From assembly GCF_003815875.1 (NCBI RefSeq), contig NZ_CP033924.1, forward strand, positions 1,674,001 through 1,738,000: a stretch of 64,000 nucleotides of DNA. Direction: 5' to 3'. The notes beneath the pieces are model-generated. The model saw nothing but the letters and a program-made list of their open reading frames with translations. It ran no database searches and had not been told where the DNA came from. Both the position numbers and the translations under genes were made by a program. This DNA comes from Chryseobacterium lactis (GTDB lineage Bacteria; Bacteroidota; Bacteroidia; Flavobacteriales; Weeksellaceae). Positions 55,101-61,871 of the stretch are shown here, piece by piece; positions within the stretch are counted from its first letter, which is position 1; each line of letters begins with the position of its first letter.

Positions 55101-55972
55101 CCCCAATTGATCGTGGATATTCTTGATATCCCTCCCTTTGACTCTCTAAAGCCTCCTGAACCTGTGCTGCTCCAGTTGCTCTCATAGTTATAAGTAATAA
55201 AATTACCTTGTGCATCTTTCCATTTTGTAATGTTGTATTCGAGTGCAGGAATATATCCTCCTCCTCTAAAACCACCATCGGAAAATGTTTTTTCGTATTT
55301 TGCCTGTGACCCGTCCTCAAAAGTAACCTCCCAGTATGCCGGACCTGAAGCGTTAACACCAAATGATTTGATCTTGATGTTGGAATACTTTTCTGTAGTA
55401 TATTCGGCACCTTCCTTTCCATATTCACCGGATTTTAAAATTAATCTTTGCCCGTTAAAGCTATAATAATCCGAGTAATCCAGCTGAATGTTTTTGCTTT
55501 CACCGTCCTGTTCTATATTTTTTCCTGATCTTGAAATAGTAGAGATTCCGGCAATACTCCAGCCAAATCCGGCAATTCCATTCCCGGAGCCACTGGTATA
55601 GGCAAGATTGACTTGTGGGGCTACACTTTTAACTCCCGGAGGAGTATCTATTGGTAAGGTGAATTGTAATTGCCCAACTCCATTTACCTCAATATTTCCT
55701 TTGGTATTATGGAAGTTTGGGGTATTTGCCCCACTTGGGTTATTGGCTCCAGCTTGGGAGTCTGTGGGTCCACCGCCTGGATTCTCCGTGGCCGGACCTA
55801 TTTTTGCTAAAAATGAATTTGATACATTCCCTGTAGCATGAAATCCCTGTGCCATAACCACTGCCTGCGGATCCTGTACTGTGCGGGATGCGGTTTCTGG
55901 CTGGTAAAGTATGGTCTGTGAAAAGCCCAATACCGAACACAAGGATAACATCAATGATGAAATAAATTTCAT
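49121..55972 (-). CDS. SpvB/FG-GAP/RHS polymorphic toxin with HExxH tip
   Basis: A 2283-residue exported protein (signal peptide to about 19, GFSQ). An SpvB-like domain is near 95-350 (PPGVKSVAPQVNLAYTSGSG, GIAGFGWSIAGIS). FG-GAP/VCBS calcium-type repeats run to about 770 (GDFDGDGKVD, DLNGDGLSE, GDYNGDGKTDF). A TcB-like middle region and dozens of YD repeats follow to about 1880. The RHS core (HMNGRLYDPLLRRFLNADE near 1905, ending NNPLMFNDPNGE) comes next. Then come a Gly/Ala-rich hydrophobic linker (~1955-2080) and a tip of about 200 residues with HEFIH at 2213-2217, the metal-binding signature of zincin peptidases. The tip is the likely toxin, released from the RHS shell. It follows two accessory genes and precedes the immunity-like lipoprotein. 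Confidence 0.9.
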   Translation of the reverse strand: MKFISSLMLSLCSVLGFSQTILYQPETASRTVQDPQAVVMAQGFHATGNVSNSFLAKIGPATENPGGGPTDSQAGANNPSGANTPNFHNTKGNIEVNGVGQLQFTLPIDTPPGVKSVAPQVNLAYTSGSGNGIAGFGWSIAGISTISRSGKNIEQDGESKNIQLDYSDYYSFNGQRLILKSGEYGKEGAEYTTEKYSNIKIKSFGVNASGPAYWEVTFEDGSQAKYEKTFSDGGFRGGGYIPALEYNITKWKDAQGNFITYNYESNWSSTGSGGFRESKGGISRISTINWGGNETLNKPHLNSIAFTYVDREFVEQSYIQNLTMVQDKILSEIKVNSNSKLYKTYNITYTKDDNGLGYQFLSSITESNSAGDQANSVNFNYEKSKLGGWKSTQYDSTEDHKVLGDFDGDGKVDMLKYSNTVNYCKRYNSEAPLSPRADENEISYTDYSDSKCMEWVYESGGFYLFRNIFDDNKPEKIYVSADISKESLDNASAIVVKDNNNIVNSKQSLVIFKKNPINGSQKADLEFKVYIFSDNNTLDYQFSKTIQYSQYAADQNTVVENQLKEVDLNGDGLSELIVTVKDAAGLYKYLRLNLDKDIANNSSFASFDLLPKNSPAMSNYMTGDFDGDSKTDFLRINNNVPTFVKLQDNGQNITVIETPIFSNSLNNPPSITGIWDRAVLGDYNGDGKTDFLIPAAFGSSDWRMYTSTGVGFVEKYYSNFCYFAGDENDPDNYIPWYSYKRSYVAQDLNKDGKSDFIEFYSLVQIGQKGAQSRFLINLYENTGYKAASSKVEFQKKKLVNYRISETKLPPNSTRGLIENRRGFPYKYNTDRAWYDPLVENFTWSTVADHYNPIFGNFRINMSDENILVFQKNRLYKFNYYDVSKDARIKSITQGNVTTEIEYKELNSNVDPNIYQTVKKEKFPYLELNKVYQTTAVSQLRYAGRKQDFRYRGFVSHLLGKGVIGFRQSARSSWYADGFENTKVWSGIEMDPLNDAAITKEWSIRTNDEAKVFPADLSENNTQLLSFKSTIYNTDKLLNGQILTSLNNIDKSKVVTAVIPTSTKAKDFLTNTVTTSNITYGEYYLPSQSISKLNDGFATTISNFEYIHNPAGNGSDYYIGRPKVKTSTIQAYGDTKTSKEEYLYDNNLLKTLKKWNRDNTEYLQESYNYDGFGNTIEKTIANSTDSKTQTNKAQYESTGRFIEKQTDNLGLETHFTYNDQGQVLTETDPIGNKIINTYDEWDKIMKSKSNLQGTTTYTYTTLFRNGMLGFRDPVGTETAEYSPDGGVKVVYTNLLGQQYKTATKAFGQGQYVSKEVQYDVLGRKTGESEPSYVGPKPEKWNKIIYDDSVFPPKVTAISFSGLETVNTSSGLSTTIEETKGNKRVTTKTMDALGNVISTTDKGGTIKFSYNAAGDQIKAQYAENIVTTQYDSWGRKIEFNDPSNGVYKYEYDGFGQIKKTISPKGTKEYTYNNLGQLISQKEISTADGGKATNKLISFAYDNKGRITSKSGTSKGKAYGSTITYDPQGRVISTSENSNDKYFIKKGITYDDKARVISYEKQLYSSGTLTKVVVENAYNEWNGDLYQVKDKNSGKILSEIKETNLRGQILKAKLGAVNITNLYDDSNGFLTSINHSSQVKQDLLQVTYSFDAIKNELRSRRTGGDFNITEVFEYDNNNRLVKWTNPVTGQYNSNIYDVKGRILENDQVGKIKFENSAKVYQPTGMTLNAAGTQNYNNDLIQNISYNENNDPIFIDGEKGDVAFQYGLTAMRQKVSFGGNFDPEQEGKFTRFYSEDGSFEVTKDNITGKEKHTIYIGGTPYESNIVYLKNYDEANASYRFLHKDYLGSILAISDEAGNKLEQRHFDAWGNFTHLQIGNGPILTDKNSIDNASLLVDRGYTGHEHFAEVGIIHMNGRLYDPLLRRFLNADENIQDPYNTQNYNKYGYVLNNPLMFNDPNGELFQFAFLAVMGAFWGTVMTGAIISSAIATFLYLAKAYLTKSFSVSGFFKAVTIGSITGAVSAGLGQVFSAGSLIASIGNGVLSGAGASAVQALASGTNFLKGITQGAVIGGAMGAISWGIGKLFSNNNSQDVLQANAEGKFSYDGQKFNSQEELIEYINKNNGNVEVIMKKLKISKIELVSETNLPSAGDDKHILKLKNGLMTEYQTDAMGSSIDNTGRTIFAKTVKSGDYSALYVSPGLKGIHVNGHYLAKTIINHEFIHSYHYMKGLSFETYLERSAWSYNYSYARFHGLNVDSFIKNLSRFGGFNIPNAYKWSTAGLEKFIKLY

Positions 55973-56054
55973 TGTTGTATTAGTTGTTTTATAAATGATA
56001 ATTAATTAATGATGATTGATAGGTAGAAATAATCTTTTCAATGATTTTCTATTT

Positions 56055-56540
56055 CTATCTTTTCGTAACATTTTTTCCAAAGACTCTTCCGTCTTTTAAC
56101 GTAAAGCGAAGAATGTAAACTCCCCAGTCATATCCGGTCATATTGATTTTCACCTGACGGTTTAATCCTGGAGTATTCTGCTGCTGGAATTTCCAATGAA
56201 CGGTACTGTGCTGGTAGAGTGAAACAGATTCAATTAAGCTGTCTACCTCTTCCGTCCAGTCGATGGTTAAATAATCATTCACCGGAACCGGATAGAGTCT
56301 GATATTTTTCAAGAATGTTTTCTCATCCATAGCCGGAGCCTGTTGGGTAACAGCAACTGTTTTTGCCAATTCCTGTACTTTAATTTCTTTTGTTATCAAC
56401 TCATCGGTCTTTTTGCCAGCGGCATTAGGTCCTCTGTATCGTTGATTTCCTGCTTCGTCGTATTTGAAATAAACTTCGGTTTGCGAATAACCAAGGAAAC
56501 CAATTAACAAAGAAAACACAGAAAGTAATTTTCTTTTCAT
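56055..56540 (-). CDS. small T9SS-sorted protein with one YD-like motif
   Basis: A 161-residue exported protein (signal peptide to about 19, GYSQ). Right after cleavage comes YFKYDEAGNQRYRG, a single YD/RHS-type repeat. The last ~75 residues form a type A T9SS sorting domain: LYPVPVNDYLTIDW near 82, then GYDWGVYILRFTLKDGRVFGKNVTKR. It should be secreted by the type IX system. Lying 82 bp upstream of the RHS gene and 6 bp after the tail-fibre-like gene, it may help attach or deliver the RHS protein. That role is inference from the shared repeat and the operon. Confidence 0.8.
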   Translation of the reverse strand: MKRKLLSVFSLLIGFLGYSQTEVYFKYDEAGNQRYRGPNAAGKKTDELITKEIKVQELAKTVAVTQQAPAMDEKTFLKNIRLYPVPVNDYLTIDWTEEVDSLIESVSLYQHSTVHWKFQQQNTPGLNRQVKINMTGYDWGVYILRFTLKDGRVFGKNVTKR

Positions 56541-56546
56541 CTTTCG

Positions 56547-57509
56547 TTATTTTTGAGTAGTTAAAAATTGTTGAACCTGCTGCTCTAATTTTTCAATTTT
56601 ATCAGACTGAGATTTTAATTGCTTATTCTGCTCAATAGAATAAAGCGTTAACTCTTCGATTTTTTCAAGAAGTTTGGTATTCATTTCAGCAACGTTAATT
56701 CCCTTTTCCATTACCTCATCAGCAGATGGAATATTGGGAAGATGTCCTTTTTCTGCAATATGCTTTTCTACTTCCTCTAATGATTTTAATTGATAATCCT
56801 TTTTAAAAACATAATCTGCCCATACATTAGCTTTTACTTCAACTTCTTTGGCATGGATTTTACCATCAAATTTTGCTATTCCGTTGTTGAGGAACTTAAT
56901 CCAAATTCCACGGGTAGCATCCTGGAATCCTATAAATGTGTTACCATCATTGTTATCATTGGGTTGGGCTATAATAATGTTGTGAGAATTTCCCAGATTT
57001 CTTAAAACAGTATCTCCAATTAATCCTCCATAACATCCGTTGCAGCTCACTTTAGCAATCTGAAATCTCCCTACTGAATTTGCTAATTCGAAAAGAGTAT
57101 TTTCATTGTTATAAATTCTTAATGAAGCAGGTGAAGTTGTATCAGGATCATTTAGTCCGATTTTCACTCTTCCGTCACTGGACTGGGTAAGAAGGCTGCT
57201 CCAGGTTCCCCATTGAGGATCTGTTGATAGTCCGTTTCTGTAAAAAATACCTCCATCATTAAAGTTAAGCTGATGACGCTTGTTTCCTGTGCTATCTCCC
57301 CAGGGAGCAATCGTTAACATCCCGGAGTGATTCCCTGTTCCCGGAACACCTACTGCTACTCTTGATTTAAATTCTGCCTTAACCTCATAATTATAAGCTG
57401 CTGGCAAGTCATTGGTATTTCGGGTATCATGAATAGTTAAACCCGGTGCATTTTGGGCATAAGCTAAACTTGAAAATGCCATTCCGGCAATCAATAGTGT
57501 TTGTTTCAT
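56547..57509 (-). CDS. tail-fibre-like secreted protein with coiled-coil end
   Basis: A 320-residue exported protein (LLIAGMAFSSLAYAQ). The middle is beta-rich (GTGNHSGMLTIAPWGDST, FNDGGIFYRNG), like phage tail fibres and adhesins. Near 235-285 it has YVFKKDYQLKSLEEVEKHI and HLPNIPSADEVMEKGINV. This module precedes a C-terminal coiled coil (~285-318, heptads of Leu/Ile and Lys/Glu) in many Bacteroidota surface proteins. It opens the operon that carries the RHS toxin. It could form a trimeric spike or adhesin, but the function is unproven. Confidence 0.78.
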   Translation of the reverse strand: MKQTLLIAGMAFSSLAYAQNAPGLTIHDTRNTNDLPAAYNYEVKAEFKSRVAVGVPGTGNHSGMLTIAPWGDSTGNKRHQLNFNDGGIFYRNGLSTDPQWGTWSSLLTQSSDGRVKIGLNDPDTTSPASLRIYNNENTLFELANSVGRFQIAKVSCNGCYGGLIGDTVLRNLGNSHNIIIAQPNDNNDGNTFIGFQDATRGIWIKFLNNGIAKFDGKIHAKEVEVKANVWADYVFKKDYQLKSLEEVEKHIAEKGHLPNIPSADEVMEKGINVAEMNTKLLEKIEELTLYSIEQNKQLKSQSDKIEKLEQQVQQFLTTQK

Positions 57510-57575
57510 ATATTAGTATAAATAAGTTTAAAAAGTAGTTTTGAATTTGAAAGAAATAGTCATTTGTTTTTTTTG

Positions 57576-57608
57576 CAAAGATAATAAAATAGACACTAAA
57601 AAGTGTCT
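57576..57608 (-). promoter_or_regulatory. promoter and dyad of the RHS toxin operon
   Basis: On the minus strand TATCTTTG (57576-57583) is an exact -7 element, 66 bp upstream of the ATG at 57509. Over the -33 region lies a perfect dyad, AGACACT-N4-AGTGTCT (57591-57608), ending 7 nt before the -7 box. The layout mirrors the dyad at the riboswitch promoter near 43850, although the arm sequences differ. Confidence 0.6.
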
Positions 57609-57884
57609 AATAGCTCTGATTAAGTTGATTTTGAGATAGTTTATGAATATCTTGATTATAGTAATGAATAAATTAAAAAAGAGTGGTGTTTCTTTTAATA
57701 ATTGATAAGAATACAATGGAAAAATAGTTTTGCGTAAAAAAGGAGTCCTGGAATTGATAAAATATATTTTATAATCCTTATAAGGTTTAATAGGGTAGTG
57801 ATTATTTAAACTCCTTCAACACTTCCTGCTAAAGAACCTATACTATCATTCCTAAAAAGCTTGAAACGTTGAAAATGACAGAAA
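57609..57884. other. intergenic region between cassette array and RHS operon
   Basis: No gene is supported. It is AT-rich, with short stop-ridden frames. On the minus strand one short frame reads RNDSIGSLAGSVEGV before a stop near 57809; it could be a relic of a toxin tip from the leftmost cassette, but nothing confirms it. Confidence 0.4.
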
Positions 57885-58187
57885 CTATATGGCAACCACC
57901 CATGAGATAATAGGTGCCAAAAAGAAGAACTCTCCAGTAGGAGGTATTTCAAGAGCATCATATTCAGCTTTTGTAAGTTCACTATATCTTGGTCTTGAAA
58001 AGAAGTTTAGCGTATAGCCTATTGCCGCTACACCACCAATCACTGCACCTTTCCAGACGCCCTCAAGGAAATTCTGTCCCGTAATCAATGCTGTTACACC
58101 TCCTGTTCCTGCGCCTGTTAGAGCTCCATTTGCAACAGTGCTCAAAAAACCACTGGCACTAAAGACCTCTCCCAAACCTGCAGACAC
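57885..58187 (-). pseudogene. cassette F: RHS linker with truncated tip
   Basis: A 100-residue frame that starts at a GTG inside the RHS hydrophobic linker (SAGLGEVFSASGFLSTVANG) and continues through KGAVIGG. It then ends in about 45 unrelated residues (RPRYSELTKAEYDALE, a hydrophobic end). No HExxH is present and no ATG start is available, so it looks like a displaced tip that has lost its catalytic part. The linker portion is almost identical to those of cassettes C and D. It is the last cassette before the RHS operon promoter. Confidence 0.7.
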
Positions 58188-58690
58188 AGCACCGGTGGCT
58201 GCACCAAATAAATCAGCATCTATTATACAATATTACATTTCCCAATCTGCTTGTGGAAAAGTCTTTTTATATTCATCGCTTGTTTTAATTAAATTAAGAA
58301 GTTGTAAAGTAATCATATCGATATTTGCTTGTTCATCATCTTTTACAGCACATTCTTTGACATCATTGATATTCTCAGAATTAACTAATATCTGTCTTTC
58401 AATTAATATATCTTCATTTTCTTCTTTCATTTTCATACACAACTTTTTATTAGGGATTTTTAATTCTTTATATTTATTATAAATATCATTAAGATCTTTC
58501 TGCAACAGAGTAATTTTTATTTTTTTATCAATAAATGTACTCGATGTTTTTTCATAAATCCTATACACTCCTGTTTTGCTATTATAGTACTTTTCGCCTA
58601 CTAATATTGAGTTAATGTAAAACTGTGAATAAAATACAATAAACACATCATTGTTTGTAATTCCTGATTTTAGAGGTGGAGAACAGCTAA
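58025..58690. repeat. 0.66-kb direct repeat, copy 1 (linker plus immunity gene)
   Basis: Nearly identical to 61153-61820. The unit runs from the GAVIGG linker region through the junction (with a 3-nt indel near 58222) and almost the whole immunity-like gene, and stops at the lipobox codons. The high identity points to recent duplication or gene conversion. Confidence 0.88.
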
Positions 58691-58730
58691 TTAGTAAGAA
58701 AGCAAGTGATATATTAAATATATTTTTCAT
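58233..58730 (-). CDS. immunity-like lipoprotein, family 1 copy a
   Basis: A 165-residue lipoprotein from the ATG at 58730 (MKNIFNISLAFLLISC, lipid Cys near 16). A longer frame from 58790 is an out-of-frame reading through an older immunity relic, so it is rejected. The mature part carries ITLLQKDLNDIYNKYKELK near 80-98, two Cys near 104 and 133, and the C-terminal SDEYKKTFPQADWEM. The array's other immunity-like proteins share the Y-[KR]-x-x-[FY]-P ending. From the SPPLKSG segment onward it is almost identical to the protein encoded at 61363. Confidence 0.7.
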   Translation of the reverse strand: MKNIFNISLAFLLISCSPPLKSGITNNDVFIVFYSQFYINSILVGEKYYNSKTGVYRIYEKTSSTFIDKKIKITLLQKDLNDIYNKYKELKIPNKKLCMKMKEENEDILIERQILVNSENINDVKECAVKDDEQANIDMITLQLLNLIKTSDEYKKTFPQADWEM

Positions 58731-58746
58731 TTTAGAAATCCCTATA

Positions 58747-58860
58747 CTACATTTCCCAATCTGTTTTTGGAAAAGTCTTTTTATATTCATCGCTTGTTTT
58801 AATTAAATTAAGAAGTTGGGAAATACTAATATCAATATTACCTTTGTTTATTTCCCAAGA
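58747..58860 (-). pseudogene. relic of an immunity gene 3' end
   Basis: On the minus strand this reads ...LLNLIKTSDEYKKTFPKTDWEM and a stop, close to the C-terminus of the family 1 immunity proteins. Upstream the match fades into stop-containing sequence before the next gene. It is a third copy of that gene reduced to its last ~35 codons, left between two intact immunity genes. Confidence 0.75.
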
Positions 58861-58919
58861 TAATATTATTAATATTTCAAGAATTAATAATATGCCCTTC
58901 AATTAATATTTTCATGTCA

Positions 58920-59366
58920 TTACTCATAAAATCTAGGGAATGCCTCTCTGTATTCTTTTTTTGTTTGCAAAATATTTTTTATTTTAATATAAAGCTGTGA
59001 GAGCTTGTCAATTTCGTTATTATTTGTACTGCATTTTGAGGTGATTTTTTCATTCCCTGTAATAAAGGTGGTTTTGATAGTAATGCTATCTTCATATGTC
59101 TTACAACCTGAAATACTTTGTATGTTAAGTTTTTTAAACAAATTATAGATTTCTTGTTTTTCATTACTATTGAGTTTAATAACAACCGTCTCTGGTCTTC
59201 GATTTTTTAAAATACCAGAATAACTATCATAAGAGAACTCACTCCTCACAATATTTTCTTTATTGTAAGAAATATCAGAGAAATAAAAATCCTTTTTATT
59301 TTGCTTAAAAGATGAACAACTGGGGGAAAATAAGATAATACCGAGTAAAATTAGAGATCTGCTCAT
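58920..59366 (-). CDS. immunity-like lipoprotein, family 2
   Basis: A 148-residue protein with a lipoprotein signal (LILLGIILFSPSC, Cys near 17). VIKLNSNEKQEIYNLFKKLN near 62-81 and the ending KKEYREAFPRFYE match the shape of the other immunity-like proteins, and it has two Cys in the mature part (SGCKTYE, SKCSTN). It starts one base after the stop of the toxin tip at 59368, as expected for a cognate immunity gene. Confidence 0.7.
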   Translation of the reverse strand: MSRSLILLGIILFSPSCSSFKQNKKDFYFSDISYNKENIVRSEFSYDSYSGILKNRRPETVVIKLNSNEKQEIYNLFKKLNIQSISGCKTYEDSITIKTTFITGNEKITSKCSTNNNEIDKLSQLYIKIKNILQTKKEYREAFPRFYE

Positions 59367-59367
59367 G

Positions 59368-60025
59368 TCAAGGAAATTTAAAAGTTTTATTGAAAATTGG
59401 TAAAAATTTATTATACATAAAATTATACAGAATTTTTTGTCCTGAGTTTAGTCCATTTATTGTTCTTAGAATATCACCCATTTCGACATAGTTATTCCCG
59501 TAATTAGGTAAAATATAATTTTTTAAAGCATATATACGCTCCAGTCTTTTTATGGCGAGATGTTCAACATCATATAAAAGTTCATCAAATCTTTGATTTT
59601 TTTCTATTTCCATTAAGGGTATACCTATTGAAAACGAAAGAGCGTGTGAAGTTTCATGTGCCATTGTTTTTCCTAACAGTTTAAGATTTGAAGCTGCCTT
59701 TGTAGAGTATAGTATTGTTGATTTCCCTGATCCATAATTAAAAGTGGTTCTTCCTAAAACATTAAAATTTCCTCCATCATTCATCATAAGGCCTTTGGAG
59801 TTGCTTAGTCCCAAGCCTTCACTTTCAATCTTGTATTGCCCATTATCAGGAAGATTGGCTCTGGCATCTTTAATGCTTTTACTCATAGTTTGTAAGTCTG
59901 GCTCCACATCAACGCTGGTGTCGACTGATATCTCGTTTGTAGTCGTATATTTAGGTTTATTATATCCCTTAGTATAATATTCACAGTATAACTAATCCAT
60001 GCCACAGCTCCTCCAATTACAGCAC
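59368..60025 (-). pseudogene. cassette E: frameshifted linker plus HExxH toxin tip
   Basis: The linker piece (GAVIGGAVAWISYT) begins immediately after the stop codon of the immunity gene at 60027. The frame then shifts near 59965 and continues as YYTKGYNKPKYTTTNEIS into the tip. The tip frame (59368-59907 from a GTG, 179 residues) contains STILYSTKAASNLKLLGKTM followed by HETSH (59644-59658) and VEHLAIKRLERIYALK. These match the zincin tips of the other cassettes. There is no ATG in a natural position. It is probably a silent tip unless recombined behind an RHS gene. Confidence 0.75.
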
Positions 60026-60026
60026 C

Positions 60027-60503
60027 TTATAACGTTTCAAATTCCCATGGGAACGTTTGCTTATACTCTGGTTTAGATTTTATTATTTTTAATAATTGCA
60101 TTTCGATGCTACGAAAATTATTTTTATCCTGATCGTTCTGGTAACATTTTTGAAAAGAAATTCTTTCCCATTCTTTGCTGAAACTAATCTTTGTTTTACT
60201 TAAAACAGTGCCATCCTCGTTATATAGACAGTTAATTTCTTCTGTGGGCAAATTATATTCTTTATAAACAGCATAGATGCCTTTAAGTTCTTCTTGCGTA
60301 AGGTTAATATTAATATCCTTTTGTAATCCCGCAGATTTATAATTTACTAATAAAGAATTTTTACTACTATCAAACATGAACTGTATATAATTTTCTGATG
60401 GATTAAAAACAGTCCTTTGATAGGTTAAAATAATATTACCTGGTACCTCCTGTGCTTTGCAATTCGATAAGAATAGCAGTAATAATAAATTAAATATTTT
60501 CAT
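60027..60503 (-). CDS. immunity-like lipoprotein, family 3
   Basis: A 158-residue protein with a lipoprotein signal (FNLLLLLFLSNC, Cys near 15). INLTQEELKGIYAVYKEYN near 66-84, Cys in INCLYNE and FQKCYQN, and the ending KPEYKQTFPWEFETL place it with the other immunity-like proteins. It starts 4 bp after the stop of the intact toxin tip at 60508. Its own stop codon directly abuts the linker piece of cassette E. Confidence 0.72.
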   Translation of the reverse strand: MKIFNLLLLLFLSNCKAQEVPGNIILTYQRTVFNPSENYIQFMFDSSKNSLLVNYKSAGLQKDININLTQEELKGIYAVYKEYNLPTEEINCLYNEDGTVLSKTKISFSKEWERISFQKCYQNDQDKNNFRSIEMQLLKIIKSKPEYKQTFPWEFETL

Positions 60504-60507
60504 TGTG

Positions 60508-61320
60508 TTACTTCATAAATCTATTAAATATTTTATAAAAACTATCATAAGCTTTATTAAAAAATAATTTTTCAAAAGGAGATAGTGCATTATATGTAAA
60601 ATTAATATCTTCCATAAAAACTCCTTTTATCTTTGTTATATCAACATATCCATTTTTGAAATACAGTTGCTTTGTAGCATATAAATGTTCTAACTTGTAT
60701 ATTGCCAAATGATCTGTTGTATTTAGTCTCACATCGTAACTAGAATTAATTTCAATACTTAAAGAAAGAAATCGTTGAGAAAATGCATGTGCTGTTTCAT
60801 GAACCATTACTTTACCCAGTAAGATGTCATTTTGAGCAGCCAAAGGAGAGTAAACTATATCTGATTTTCCTGTAAAAAAATCTACTGGTTTTGTCCAACC
60901 TAAAACTCTTTTTTCATTACCTAATAATAAATGTCCATCTAAGGTTGGTTTACCTACATATTCCTTTCCAATACCAAATTCTTGGATTTCCTCATTTGTG
61001 AAATTTTTTATTCTTTTTGTGTTTACACTTTTATTCATTGTCTCGTTACTAATTTTGGCATCATAGCTTTCACCATTCTGTGCAATCTCATTATCGGTAG
61101 TATAATAAGATTTATAACTACCATTTGCAAGGTAACTAGCTGTATAACTAACTGCTGCTACACCACCACCAATCACCGCACCTTTCCAGACACCCTCAAA
61201 GAAATTCTGTCCCGTAATCAATGCTGTTACACCTCCTGTTCCTGCACCTGTTAGAGCTCCATTTGCAACAGTGCTCAAAAAACCACTGGCACTAAAGACA
61301 TCTCCTAAACCTGCAGACAC
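60508..61320 (-). CDS. cassette D: displaced RHS linker plus HExxH toxin tip
   Basis: The best-preserved displaced cassette, 270 residues from a GTG in the linker (SAGLGDVFSASGF). The frame stays open upstream to the stop of the preceding immunity gene, adding about 13 codons but no ATG. After the Gly/Ala-rich linker (1-60) comes the tip: SDIVYSPLAAQNDILLGKVMV, then HETAH (60787-60801), TTDHLAIYKLEHLYATK and the ending FYKIFNRFMK. HExxH plus a downstream acidic/His segment suggests a zinc peptidase. With no signal or ATG start it is probably silent until recombined onto an RHS gene. Confidence 0.75.
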   Translation of the reverse strand: MSAGLGDVFSASGFLSTVANGALTGAGTGGVTALITGQNFFEGVWKGAVIGGGVAAVSYTASYLANGSYKSYYTTDNEIAQNGESYDAKISNETMNKSVNTKRIKNFTNEEIQEFGIGKEYVGKPTLDGHLLLGNEKRVLGWTKPVDFFTGKSDIVYSPLAAQNDILLGKVMVHETAHAFSQRFLSLSIEINSSYDVRLNTTDHLAIYKLEHLYATKQLYFKNGYVDITKIKGVFMEDINFTYNALSPFEKLFFNKAYDSFYKIFNRFMK

Positions 61321-61820
61321 AGCACCGGTGGCTGCACCAAATAAATCAGCATCTATACAATATTACATTTCCCAATCTGCTTGTGGAAAAGTCTTTTTAT
61401 ATTCATCGCTTGTTTTAATTAAATTAAGAAGTTGTGAAGTAATCATATCGATATTTGCTTGTTCATCATCTTTTACAGCACATTCTTTGACATCATTGAT
61501 ATTCTCAGAATTAACTAATATCTGTCTTTCAATTAATATATCTTCATTTTCTTCTTTCATTTTCATACACAACTTTTTATTAGGGATTTTTAATTCTTTA
61601 TATTTATTATAAATATCATTAAGATCTTTCTGCAACAGAGTAATTTTTATTTTTTTATCAATAAATGTACTCGATGTTTTTTCATAAATCCTATACACTC
61701 CTGTTTTGCTATTATAGTACTTTTCGCCTACTAATATTGAGTTAATGTAAAACTGTGAATAAAATACAATAAACACATCATTATTTGTAATTCCTGATTT
61801 TAGAGGTGGAGAAAAGCTAA
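61153..61820. repeat. 0.66-kb direct repeat, copy 2 (linker plus immunity gene)
   Basis: Partner of 58025-58690. The linker of cassette D joins the immunity gene of cassette C across the same junction (a stop codon, then about 20 nt, then the linker). The shared junction means that the two blocks arose from one rearranged ancestor. Confidence 0.88.
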
Positions 61821-61863
61821 TTATTGGTAAAAGAAAAAGGAGTTTAACAAAAATACTTTTCAT
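61363..61863 (-). CDS. immunity-like protein, family 1 copy b, lipobox lost
   Basis: A 166-residue protein. From the SPPLKSG segment onward it is nearly identical to the copy at 58233. The N-terminal signal is unrelated (SIFVKLLFLLPIISF), and the lipid-bearing Cys is Phe here (TTT instead of TGT at 61813-61815). The protein would be exported but not lipidated. It starts 8 bp after the restored end of the cassette C tip and so is its cognate immunity gene by position. Confidence 0.7.
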   Translation of the reverse strand: MKSIFVKLLFLLPIISFSPPLKSGITNNDVFIVFYSQFYINSILVGEKYYNSKTGVYRIYEKTSSTFIDKKIKITLLQKDLNDIYNKYKELKIPNKKLCMKMKEENEDILIERQILVNSENINDVKECAVKDDEQANIDMITSQLLNLIKTSDEYKKTFPQADWEM

Positions 61864-61871
61864 AATATAAA

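Noticed and set aside
57528..57716. A 62-residue minus-strand frame upstream of the RHS operon
   Set aside because: It runs through the promoter and dyad and shows only AT-rich composition.
58731..58790. A 20-residue N-terminal extension of the immunity gene at 58233
   Set aside because: It is an out-of-frame reading of the decayed immunity relic; the ATG at 58730 gives a proper lipoprotein signal.
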